Source: Helicostylum pulchrum
Lineage: Eukaryota > Mucoromycota > Mucoromycetes > Mucorales > Mucoraceae
DNA: 64,000 nucleotides
Assembly (NCBI GenBank): GCA_025677825.1
Contig: JAIXMO010000027.1
Location: 186,001-250,000, forward strand
Direction of reading: 5' to 3'
The notes under the pieces are model-generated. The model was given only the letters and a program-made list of their open reading frames with translations, was not told where the DNA came from and did not search any database. The translations under genes were made by a program, and so were the position numbers. This document shows, one piece after another, positions 44,896-56,105 of this stretch. The stretch's first letter is position 1. The number at the start of each line of letters is the position of its first letter.

Positions 44896-47320
44896 ATGCC
44901 ACCAGATCTAGGAGGAGTACCTACTCGCAGAACTTCAAGACGATTCTCTCTTGCTCATGTACCTATTCCTGTATATCTAGGTATAGATATCGAGTTTCGC
45001 GATAACTCTACTAGCTACTACTCTATTTCTGTTCACGATGGTATGTACTGTACAGATTACTATGAAGGTGAACTTGCAAGACACGACTCGGAAAAATTAG
45101 ATAAAAAGGATATCATCGTTGAAGCTTTTGCCAAATTGCATGAAGTCGTCGAAATCTATGCTTTGGCACAAAACTTCAAAGTCCAGCTGATTGCTTGCTC
45201 GCGTGATATTGCAGGAGGATATCTTGAAGACACAGATATCGTTGATATCGAAGAAGTTTCAACCATGTCTGAGTATTGGAGAGAACTCGATGCTATTCCT
45301 TTCCGTGTTGAAACGCATGGTGCTACTTCAGATGAAAGAGCAAGTGCCGCAGTCAGAAAAGCCGTAATGTGGTAAGATCATTTTTAGTTTATCAATAGTA
45401 CTTTTTTTTAAAAAAAGAAGCATGTAAAACAATATTATAGGTTAAGTCCCAATTACCCTGGTAATCTCCCGCGTATATCTGTTGGGTTTCGTCATGAGGT
45501 ATACATATTTTTCTTTCTTTTTTTGTGATATCATATTGACGTTTTTTTTTTTGTGTAATGTGCTTCATTAGGTCGAAGGTAAATAATTATAATATCACAT
45601 GATTTTTATAAAAAAAAAACTAATTTATCTATTTAGTTGACTTTAACCATATAATCCATATGGTCAAAAAGGCTGATTACGAAGACACCGTCTGTAAAGA
45701 GACATGGGATGTGTTTCAAAAAATGTGCGACACCTACAAGCGTAGAAAGCTATCTGTTTCATTTTTCAATTCTACTCCCCAGGGCGGCGGCGGTAAAGTG
45801 AAAAAAAAAATCTTTTTTTTTCCATGATCAAGAATTATTAACACTGTGAAACCTTATTCTTTTTATAGTTGCTTTAATGCGCCATGCTTTATTACGTTTA
45901 CTTCATTTAAATGGAGTTGAAGCACATTGTAAGTTAATCAAATATAAATATGTGTTTACTAGTTTACTAATATACTATGGAAATAGGGTACGTTGCTCGT
46001 CCAAAGCCAGAAGTATTTGATATCACTAAGCGTAAATTTCATAACGTACTGCAAGGTGTTGCTGACCCGAGTATTCGCTTAAGCGAAGATGATAAGCAAG
46101 TTTTTATCGACTGGTCAGATGAAAATGCTAACAGGTTCTGGTTGGATGACAAGGGTCCTATTAAGAACTCGGACGTAATTATAATTGATGATCCTCAAGG
46201 TAAGATCAAAATAAACATTTAGCATGATATACTAACTGTCGTCATAGTTTCCGGTATTATTCCTCATATTCGTAAACATGCTCCAGATACAAAAATTATT
46301 TTCAGATCCCATATTGAGGTTAGAGCAGATTTGATTCAGAATTATCCCACGGGCCCCACTGCTGAGACCTGGAACTTTTTATGGAAGTTTATCAAACAAG
46401 CTGATTTATTTGTAGCGCATCCTATGAAAAACTTCATCCCAGATGTTGTTCCTGCTCGTAACGTAGTCTTGTTACCCGCCGCTACTGATCGTTTGGATGG
46501 TTTAAATAAAATTTTAACGCCTTGGTGTTCTACCTATTACCAATCCGTATTCAATCGTGTTTGTGTTGATTTTGGCGTCAATGAAGTCGACTGGTATAGA
46601 CCTTATATCGTTCAAGTAGCAAGATTTGATCCTTCTAAAGGTATTCCCGATGTATTGGAAGCTTATCGTATTCTTCGAAACAAGATGGATGGTGAGTTTG
46701 AAGATATGAAAACACCTCAACTCGTTATCTGTGGTCACGGCAGTGTCGATGACCCCGATGGTACCGTCATCTTTGAGCAAGTTCAATCTATTATCCAATC
46801 TAAGAAGTTCTCACTTATTTCCAGTGATATCATTGCCGTTAGATTGCCTGCCTCTGACCAATTGCTTAATATGATCATGAGAGGCGCTTATGTGGCTCTT
46901 CAACTTTCCCATAGAGAAGGATTTGAAGTCAAGGTAACCGAGGCCTTAGAAAAGGGTATCCCTGTTATTGCGTACGAGGCCGGTGGTATTCCTCTTCAAA
47001 TTAAGCGTAATGAGAACGGGTTCTTGATACCCATTGGTGACACTACAGGTGTTGCCGACAAGCTCTTGGAACTGTTCCGAAACCCTGATTTGCGCGAAAA
47101 GATGAGTCAGGCAGGTAAGACCGGCGTTACTGAAGAATACTTTACAGTTTGGAATGCCATGTCTTGGCTTCATATGATTCTTGAATTAACGAAAGATCAA
47201 GAAGCTACCCTTCATAAGGATGGACTTGATGATCTAACTACATTAGAAAACACTGATTTAGGACATACACGTAAAGTGTCTGAACTTTGGAGAGAGAAAT
47301 ACAATTATAAACAAAACTAA
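44896..47320 (+). CDS. Trehalose phosphorylase/synthase, GT4 (fungal ccg-9 type)
   Basis: Seven exons (44896-45371, 45441-45498, 45572-45578, 45637-45792, 45869-45928, 45987-46199, 46248-47320) give 680 aa; exon 3 is 7 nt. The N-terminal domain (LGIDIEFRDNSTSYYSISVH, SVSFFNSTPQGGGVALMRHA) leads to the GT-B catalytic half with FRSHIEVRADLIQN, VQVARFDPSKGIPDVLEAYR, GHGSVDDPDG, LSHREGFEVKVTEALEKGIP and YEAGGIPLQI, including the E-x7-E of GT4 enzymes. Fungal members are retaining trehalose phosphorylases, interconverting trehalose plus phosphate with glucose plus alpha-glucose-1-phosphate in the cytosol. I used the ATG before PPDLGG. Confidence 0.9.
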
Positions 47321-47372
47321 TTTGTACTTTATTGTTATTAATGTAAATAAAGAATTATGTTTATACAACAAG

Positions 47373-48824
47373 TTATTGTTTTTCGTTGGTAGACAATGCC
47401 GGTGGGTTACTAGACGCTAAGCTACGAAGCAAAGTAGTGTTCGAAGAAGCAGGCGTCGTATGTCTCTTCTTAGCACCTTCTTTTAGTCTTTCCCATCTTT
47501 CTTTGTATCTAGTCATAAGTGCAGCTTGTTTTCTATTTCGCGAGCGAAGACTTCGATTTTCCTCTTCCAATACTTTTATTCGGTTAACTAGTACAAAAAT
47601 GTTCAATTTAACATACTTTTAATATGAGTTACACTTACCGATCTCTGCTGTACTTGTGCCTATTGTACGAATGTTTTTAGGCAATACAGACCCTGTTGTT
47701 GTAGCAGATCGTGTCATTATTGTTGATTCTTGGGTTTGTATAATACGCAGAGCTTGTTTATGTACATCGTTTTTGAATTGAGCGATGTGGCTTTTTAGTA
47801 ACGTACTATCCTGTGTTTTCTTTTCAAGGTTCTGTATTTGGCTTGTAAGTTGTTGTAGCTGTACTTTTAAATTTTCATTTTCCTGCAAATCGTCCCTGAA
47901 CAAGCAACTGTTAAGTTTTATAATTCAATATATAAATTAGTTTACCTTGGTTCATCGATAGAACGTTTACTGCTATTTTGTAACTTGGTCGTATCTTCGT
48001 GATCGTCTTCTTTGTATGAAAAAAAGGATTCGATAATAGATGACATCTCTCGTTCTATTCTATTCGATTCTTCTTCGTTGATGGCAGTACCGTATATCTC
48101 AGTAGAACGCTGTTGTGCAATAGGTGTTGGATCATCGTTCTCGTGTAATGGAGTTGATGCAAACACTACTGGATTCGATAATTTATTCATCATGGGTTCT
48201 ACGACACCCCAGAACTTATTAAAGGGATCTTCTGAATCGTCGTCCTATAGTAGTTATTAAATATATATTGCCTCGTCATAAATTAATCGAAAAATATACC
48301 TCGTTTGACAACAATGCAAACGACTCAGTAATAGGTTGATTTACAATACTAGGTCCTAACTCATGTTTTTGAATCGCATGAATTTCTTGCTCTAATTTCC
48401 TCATATCGAAAGTCGTAGCTTCGTTTACGCGATTTAGTTTTCTTTGGAGTTCTTTAGACTTTCTGAAATGAGTTCTTGTTAATAATTGTAGAGTATTTTG
48501 AGTCTAAAGATAAAGTGTGAGTGGTAATGTAAAGAGCTATATTTTTGTTGTCCATTACTTTACTTGGATATCGTTGGCATCTTTCAATGCATTTTCAAAT
48601 TCAACTAATGAATCCTTATTTTGTAAGTCGATAGTGTAACGTTTAATTTTATACAACTTACTAGCTGCTTTGTCATGTGAAAGTATTGCATTATACCAAT
48701 CTTCTTCTTCTTCAAAGTGTTCCGCTTTATTAGCTAGCTCGTGTCCCTGTTTGTTAAAGTTAGTGATTTATAGAAACTTAGAAACTTAATGTAACTTTAC
48801 TGTATTCACTGAGGTTTTTATCAT
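47373..48824 (-). CDS. Coiled-coil protein resembling Atg38/NRBF2
   Basis: Six exons (48801-48824, 48564-48746, 48300-48503, 47946-48244, 47639-47895, 47373-47587) give 393 aa. Residues 1-90 look like an MIT-type three-helix bundle: HELANKAEHFEEEEDWYNAI, LSHDKAASKLYKI, then TLQLLTRTHFRKSKELQRKL, with the A-I-x(2)-H-x(2)-A-A spacing found in NRBF2. A variable middle precedes two coiled-coil segments (ENLKVQLQQLTSQIQNLEKK and NRIKVLEEENRSLRSRNRKQ). Atg38/NRBF2 dimerise through a C-terminal coil and bind the Vps34 PI3-kinase complex I in autophagy. The assignment is from architecture; a generic MIT/coiled-coil protein is the alternative. It ends about 50 bp from the convergent trehalose phosphorylase. 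Confidence 0.6.
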
Positions 48825-49091
48825 TTGTAAATAGTTGAGAGCTAAAGTAACAGGAAAAAAAAAAAAAAGTTTGAGATTATTTATGCATGACTGTATCATG
48901 TGATTGTGAGCAAAAGGAGTAACGAAACGATATAAGCAAAAACATGAAGAGGAAAATGTTTCAATTATGAAATTAGGTTATAAAGTGTTTATCACTTAAA
49001 CTAAAGCTTTGTATTTAAAATTGTATTTATATGTTTTTATTGTTATATTACTATATATTTATATATTGTTCTATTGTATTGTTATAAAGTT

Positions 49092-50345
49092 CTAGATATT
49101 AATCATGTAGGCAAAAGCAGCACCCAAAGAAGCCAAAAGTCCCGATTGGTAAAAAGAAACGACGCTGGCACCGTTCTCGGATGAACCACCGGCTCCTCCT
49201 CTTCCGTTAACACCCTTAATACCAGATTTGGGTTTAGCTACGGCGGCTTTACAAACAAACGCATTGCCTTTGATGACACCAGTCTTTAATCTATCCATAA
49301 CGTCACAGGAGAAGAAGTTACTTGATGTTTGAACATTGAGACCACCACGTACATCAACCAATTCGGGTAATTGAACTTCATCAAAGTTACCAGTGAGATC
49401 TAAAGTACCGTCCACTTGTTGGAGAGAGGGAAACGCATTGATAGATGTTAATTTCATATTTCCGACAATAGAGAGAGCACCACCCAAATGAGTCAATCGA
49501 GGCATAGATAAGTTATTAAGATTCAAATTTTCTGTCAAGGTTAATGTGCCAATAATATCCGTGGTTAAAGGTAAATCCAGTGAGTCAAAAGAGTTTGAAA
49601 TAAATGATATATCACCAGCTACCTTTTGAAGAGAAGATAATGAAACAGAGGCAACATTACGGAAGGCCGCTTCTCGAAGACCACTAATACTACTCAGCTA
49701 TAATATTTAAAATGTAAGTACCAGATCTATTAAATATTTATACTCTCAATACTTTACATCAAGCTTTAAGGCGGGAGAATTAGCAGATACCAAAATATTT
49801 CCTACGGTACTTAGGTTACCGAAAGATAAATTCTTTAAGTAGATATTGTTGGAAATTTCAATATCTTTGGCAGATGTCATCTTGAAACCTTCGATCTTAG
49901 TACATGTTGTATCAGTAATAACAATCTTTTCGGCTTGAGATAAACCAGCAGCGAACTTGAGATCATTCAAAGCAGGATGGACCGACACTTCGAGACTACG
50001 GATAGCATAAAGTTGCTTGACGTCAATTGAGCTCAATAATTTATTGTTGGCAAACTTCAATTGGCCATTAATACCTTGAAGTTTAGGCAATCCAATACTT
50101 TGAAGGCCGTCATTGTTGGTAACAATCAAATTTCCTTCTAATAATTCAACGCCATTCATTTGTAGGTCTGACGCGGCAGAGTTATCGATGACTAAGTTGC
50201 CACCATAAGTCTTACAATTACGAATTTGATCCATATCATGTTGACTGGTAATGACCAAGTCTCCTGAGCAGGCGGCGCTTACATTGCTCACAGAGAGTAA
50301 TACGGCTGCGAAAATGAAGCCAAGGTTTGTGGAATCTACTTTCAT
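49092..50345 (-). CDS. ECM33/Sps2-like GPI-anchored cell-wall protein
   Basis: Two exons (49758-50345 and 49092-49697) give 397 aa. A signal peptide (LGFIFAAVLLSVSNVSA) is followed by CSGDLVITSQHDMDQIRNCK and receptor-L/leucine-rich-like repeats with I/L-x-x-N spacing (GNLIVTNNDGLQSIGLPKLQ, IEISNNIYLKNLSFGNLSTV, GALSIVGNMKLTSI). Near the end come FFSCDVMDRLK and FVCKA cysteines, a Gly/Ser-rich linker with GGSSENGAS as a candidate omega site, and a hydrophobic tail (LLASLGAAFAYMINI). ECM33 proteins sit on the plasma membrane or wall and are needed for wall integrity. The SMP3 gene 6 kb away acts in making such GPI anchors. Confidence 0.88.
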
Positions 50346-51379
50346 AATTTTCTAAATACTTTAAAAGATAAGGTTTTTAATGCAAAGAAATTGAGAGAAT
50401 CATATTTATATGATTTATTGTTACCAAGTTCATATTGAAATATAGTTATGTTTCCCCGTATCAATACACAAATAAACGCTATTTTTTTATTTTTTAATAT
50501 GGAAAGGAACATTTTAACAGTCGTAAAAATGCAATTGTTTGTGTATACTTGACGTTTTACGATATTAACATATGTAATCGAGCAAACAAATTTGCCGTAA
50601 TTTTGGGAAAAGCTACTAGGCACTTTTTTCTTTATTTTTCTACAACATCTTATTGTTTGTATTAAAGTGATATTCCTGCTGACAGAAATACTAACTCTGA
50701 AATTTATTCTTTAACAAATAAAGTAAAACGACTATTGCTTCTCATATCCTCTTCCGCTACTTTCTGCTTCCTTCAAAAAGTACCTTTTTTCTACTATAGA
50801 TATAAAATTATACGATTAGGATGTCATAGCGTACAACTGGCTATATAATTTACTTATTGTATGAAAAAATAAATAAGCCGAGCAACTTGTTTCTTTCGGC
50901 TTGTACCTAATACGGCCAAGAACCAATCGGATCCAGTGTTTTGTTTCGAAAATTAGGAAGTGATATGATCGTAAATATACAAACACACTTTGTAAAAAAA
51001 AACTAGAATGGTATTCAGCCGATTAAATGAGAAATTTCAGTAACAACAAGTTGTAGACATGTATATGAAAATGATTAAATAGATCGCATGAGAAATAAAC
51101 CCGCTATTTATCAACGTAATGATCATTAATTCGAGTAACTAACACTGAACTTTTTTGAGCTAATAAAAAAAAGTTAACTTCATTGCGTCGATTCCTAATA
51201 CAGTATTTTTAGTTGAGTTTTGATGGGGTGTGAACGATATTTTTTAATGCATAAAAAATTTTATTGGGAAATAATGAAAAAGCATTTTAAAACGGTATAA
51301 ACAAAAATATATATAAAAAGGAGAGTAGAGTACTACATGTAAGAATAATACAATGTAGATATAGTAATATAGTACGTCC
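50346..51379. other. Intergenic, about 1 kb, no gene seen
   Basis: Between the ECM33-like start and the end of the phosphate-transporter gene. An open frame of 93 codons on the minus strand (50342-50623) is AT-driven, overlaps the ECM33 leader and is not supported. No repeats recognised. Likely a long ECM33 promoter. Confidence 0.5.
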
Positions 51380-53838
51380 TTAATAACCCATACCAGCCAT
51401 AATACCATAGCCGAGAGTAAAAATCAAACAGGTGGAAATAATACTTGTTGGGATACCAGTAATAATAAAATCCTTGGTTGTTAAATAAGGTTTACCAGAG
51501 GGATCTTCCAGCATGACAGCAGACATGTTAGGGTAGCCTGAAACAGGTAATCCCATACCAGCAGAGCAGGCTAAACCAGCACCCATTACCAAAAGGTTGG
51601 GATGAGGAACAGGTAAATGTTGTCCTACTTCCATCACGATTGGTACGATAATTAAAGCAGCAACTGTATGAGAAACGAACGTTGCAAAGACTAAAATAAG
51701 AAAACAGAAAACTGCTAAAATCGCAATAACAGGTAAGTCGGAAATACCGTCCTTGAGTCGAAGTGCGATATCCTGTAATAAACCTGAAGATGTAACTGCA
51801 TTACCTAAAGCCATACCACCTTGAGCAAGAACTACGACAGACCACAGGAAATTATTCAAATCGTCCTTGTTTAAAATACCAGTACCAAAGAAAATAAATA
51901 ACGGGATTGTAGCAATAATACCAGTGTCTCCGAGATGATCTTCAAGACTAGATTCGGCGCACCAAAGAGCAATTGTCAAAATAACAACAAGGCAAATAAA
52001 GATTTGTGTCTTTGTCACCTTTTCTTTAGCGGGTTTAATAGTATTCAAATGAGGAGTATCGCTTGCTGGCTTATAAACAAGTAACAAAAGTCCCCAACAA
52101 ACAAACATGGTAATAACGGCGATCGGTAACGCAGCAGCAAACCAAAGACCCCATCCTGGGTTAGGATCCATATACTGAATGGTAATGATATTTTGAGGCG
52201 AAGAAATAGGTGAAGTCATACCACCAATACAACTAGAAAGTGCGATTCCTAAAATCAAACAAGGTGCTACACGAGATTTGTCAGGTAAAGTACGAAGAAT
52301 AGGGTCGATCAAGGTGAAACAAAGAACTGGTGTGGCGACGTTGGAAATAAACATACTAAGGAAGCCTGAAACGAACATAATTGCCAGCAAAACCCACATG
52401 GGTCGAGTACCAGCACGACTTAAAACATGTGAAGCAAATGCTTTTGCAATTCCATATTTAGAGAGTGCTGCAGCTAGAGCAAACCCGCCGAGAAGCATCA
52501 TAATAGTTCCACTAAACATAGCAGAGAATGTAGATTTTGCAGCAGCTTTGGCAGCCATAACGCTACCGTCAGGATTACGTAAAATACCCATTGGTACGAT
52601 CATAAAAGGGATAAGACACGAGGTAGCATAAAGAGGCATTGCTTCTGTCGCCCACATAATAGCAGCGAAAATTAATAGCGCGAAACAATAATTCTCTTCT
52701 CTTTCACCGAAACAATCGACAACGAGCAAAATAATTAAAGCGGCAATAGCAACAGCAAAAGAAATAAGTTGGGACAATAAAGAAGATTTGATCCTATATC
52801 GAGTGAAGGGAATTTTGTATGTTTTCACCACCTTTGGTTCAATCAGTTTAGTATCATTTGCTTTACGTTCTTGTCGAATCATTTCCTTCCAGACGGTGTT
52901 ACGTTCAAAAGTGACTTGGTCACGCAAGTGAGACTTCATTTGACGAAGAGCAATACTACGATTACCTCCACAAAATGTGTTAGCATAACTGGTCTCGATT
53001 CGAAGCAGCTGTCCTTTAAGAACATCCATAGTTTGAGGCATAAATGGCCTGCTATCTAGCACCATCTTATTTAAATATTGTGTCTTTAGGTTGCCTTCCA
53101 AAACTTTATCGTATTTTTTCAGGATCTTTTCAAACGCAGTTCGATTCAATTCAATGTAAGATTCAAGTTCGGATAAAGAGATGTAGAGTAAAATTAATTG
53201 TGAACGCAAATCCGCCAATCTCTCGACTAGTAATCCGTCGTCATCTTCCACGGATAAACGTGATTCAAGTGATTGCCGAGATGTACGACGAGAGAAACGA
53301 GAAGAACGAGATGGATAACGCTGTGGGGCGATCATATCTATCTTTTGCACAGGGTGCTCTTGGCCATCTTTTTCTGTACCTATGGCGTTGGGGTGACGAT
53401 AGGTTGAATCGAGTTGCTCAAGAGGAATCATACTGCTTTTACGACTGTAACCATGGTGGACGCTAGTGAAATCATCGGATCCCTCAATTTGGGTCTCTAT
53501 CTTGTTTAACATGTTATATAGTTCGGATTCTTTGTGTGTGTAAAATTCAATCACTTTTTCAAGTTGGTTATCAAGAGCACTAATAAATCTTGCTTCGCCA
53601 TCTCTTGTGTGCTCTAATGCTAGTTCGGGGTCTGTGCTAATATTCAAATCGTCAACGTGTTCTTTTTCTAACTGGAAAATGATTTTCTTTAGAGAATCAT
53701 AACTACAAAAAAAAAAGTAGAAAATTTTTTTGGGTTAGTTTTACTAAATATGGTGAATTATGTATTTCATACTCACTTGACATAACTGTCAACCCACTCG
53801 GGCACCGCATTTAATTGCAATGTATGTGAGAATCTCAT
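51380..53838 (-). CDS. SPX-domain low-affinity phosphate transporter (Pho87/Pho90/Pho91 type)
   Basis: Two exons (53777-53838 and 51380-53702) give 794 aa. The N-terminal SPX domain begins MRFSHTLQLNAVPEWVDSYV and YDSLKKIIFQLEKEH, with the later basic helix LEKILKKYDKVLEGNLKTQY that reads inositol pyrophosphates. About 12 membrane helices follow, of the DASS/Na-sulfate symporter type: ALLIFAAIMWATEAMPLYAT, ISNVATPVLCF, SSCIGGMTSPISSPQN and GLPVSGYPNMSAV with paired re-entrant S-x-P/N-type motifs. Pho87/90 import phosphate at the plasma membrane; Pho91 exports it from the vacuole, and sequence reading alone cannot separate them. The short first exon holds only 20 codons. Confidence 0.92.
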
Positions 53839-55000
53839 TTAGTAAAATTAAGAAAAATAATTTATGAATATATGTATATAAAAAAAGAGAGAGGTGTGAT
53901 AAAAAAAAGTTTTAGAATAAAAATGTCTTATTTATTTTTAAAAAAAAATTGATGGCAAGGTGTTTAACCGGAGCCTGGGTTTTATTGTTTTTCTCTCCCA
54001 ATCCGCCTTATATTAGCTATATTTGGGAAGTAAAAAGCTATAAACGATTGGCTAAACTGGGATAAAAATGTTCATTAGAACTGATTTTTTTTACCCAGAA
54101 TAAAAATAAAAATAAAAACTGCCTAGCTTTTTGTATTACAAATTTGAAAAAGTTTTTGATGCTGGATTGAATTACCCGTTGTATGTATAAATCTTTTGCG
54201 TATATAGTATGTTATAAAGTGATAATAAATAATCATTCTTTCTTTTTGGAAACAATGCTTAAAAAGAGTGTCATTAAATCACGTGTGGAACCAGCAACAA
54301 AAAGAATAAAGTTGACCCTTCTTATAATTGCTTGTCACTGCAGTGCAAAAAAAAAAACGAAATAAATTCAAGTTCGGTTCTCGGTTATTTAAATCCTTCC
54401 TTCATATAACGAACCGTTTATTTTACAGTCGAGTATTTTAGTAGCGTTTACTCTCGATAAGATAACATTAATTGGATATAATTATCTTCAAAAAATAAAA
54501 TAAAAAAAGGAGGTAAAATAATTGCCAAGATGCAACAGATATTTTTTTGTATGCGGTGTTTTTAAGCCGAGGGTTTCAGAACTCTTCGGAGGAACGGCTA
54601 AATCTCTGCGAGATAAAATGATAAATTTGGCATAAAAGATTACGGCAATTATATCAGTAGTTTCGGACGACCCTGCATAGTTTTTTTTTTTTTTTTTTGT
54701 CTAAAAAAATAATTGTATCAGAGTCAATGTAAGATACAAGCACATTTTTCTGTAGCTAAATACAACGTTGATACCAGTTTTTTTTTTTTTTTGACGTCTG
54801 TTAAAAAAGTAGCGACTATTGATCTAAGTTTAATTGGTCAACTATTTTCGGAAGGAATATGTCTCAGTCTCTTCATGCATAAATATAAATACATAGTTAC
54901 GTAAACCTGTTCGGTGTATAGAAAAAGTTAACTACCAAAGATATAAAATATAATACAGCTATATATTTAGTGGGGCAGCAGGAAGCATGTATTGTATTCT
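53839..55000. other. Intergenic, about 1.2 kb, homopolymer-rich
   Basis: Upstream of the phosphate transporter. It has many A and T runs (for example 18 T near 54681) and no gene I can support. The transporter promoter should lie near 53840-54200. Confidence 0.5.
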
Positions 55001-55183
55001 TTAATTTTTGTTTAACTTTATTAAAAAAACATTAGGGAAAGAACTTGAACCAGTTCCCAATTGAAACATAATCGATGATCTACCTGTAAATTGTTTCTGG
55101 AGCTGCATTACATAATTTGATAACTCTACGGAAACGTGTAGGGACAGACTCGGATCACTGGAATGTCTTCCGAGGACTTTCAT
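55001..55183 (-). CDS. Possible small protein, 60 aa, unsupported by homology
   Basis: An open frame with less biased composition than its surroundings (KVLGRHSSDPSLSLHVSVEL, YVMQLQKQFTGRSSIMFQLG) starts at an ATG and ends in TAA. It has no splice partner, signal peptide or motif I know. It could be a real short gene, or the last piece of a dead one in this desert. Confidence 0.2.
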   Translation of the reverse strand: MKVLGRHSSDPSLSLHVSVELSNYVMQLQKQFTGRSSIMFQLGTGSSSFPNVFLIKLNKN

Positions 55184-55434
55184 AGTTATGTTGTATCATG
55201 TATAAAAAAGAATGATTAGCTTACCTGTATGAAACAAAATTGTAAATAGATTACATCAGTAAAATAGACGCCCTATTTTATCACAGATATTTATATTATT
55301 ATTTTTTTCAACGGGTGTCTTTTTTTCTTCTTTCTTCTTCACGTATTACTTTGCTTTTTGTTTAAGTTTATGTTCTAAGAATGATTATTCAAGTGTTTAT
55401 TAATCTATTTTTGCAAATTTAGTGGATATCAACA

Positions 55435-56105
55435 TGACTTCTATCTTAAAGAAATTCCGCGATAAAAGCATTCAAGATGCTCTAATGAGAAAAAGCTTGT
55501 CTGATGAGCGCACATTGTAAGTATTATAAAGTTCTGGTATAATTGAATATCCTGTTACTTTTAATTCATTAGGCCGTTATCATTTATTTTTCTTCATTTC
55601 TCACAATTCCAGCTTACTGTCACAACTTACACCCTCCCCCCCCCCCATTTTTTTTAATTATTCCGCAGTCTTTTTACGTTTTGTCCCAGATACCTTCCTT
55701 ATATGACAATACAGGTTACGTTGAGGGAACTTGGGGAGCATCTGGGTTTTTTTTAAAAAAATTGGGGGCATTTGGGGGAATCATTGAAAATGCAAAAAAT
55801 AAAATAGTTTGTTTAACGAATATTTAAAGCTAAATGTTGCAAAGGGGGGGGGGGGGTGTTTCTGGAATAATTAACAAAAAAAAAAATACATTTAAAAGTC
55901 CCAGACGAAGGTGCTCCTCTACTACTTATTATAAAAGGAAATTGTAATGCAGAAGAGTTGTACCAGAACGTTAATGGTTTGTGTAAGTGTAGCGATTTTT
56001 ATATATTTAACTTGTCCATGCAATGGCTTTTTTATGATTACTTTTATTAACATCTTTGATAGATCCTAAGGAAGAGGTACTTTGTAGAGGGTATATGGTA
56101 AATAT
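55435..56105 (+). pseudogene. Remnant of a spliced gene, unknown
   Basis: A first exon from an ATG at 55435 (MTSILKKFRDKSIQDALMRK, then SLSDERTL) ends in a GTAAGT donor near 55517. Further coding-like pieces follow at about 55905-55985 (DEGAPLLLIIKGNCNAEELY, then a GTAAGT donor) and after a TTGATAG acceptor at 56063 (PKEEVLCRGYM). The stretch between is filled by C, G, A and T runs and shows no continuous frame, so the gene seems to have been disrupted. Family unknown. Confidence 0.3.
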
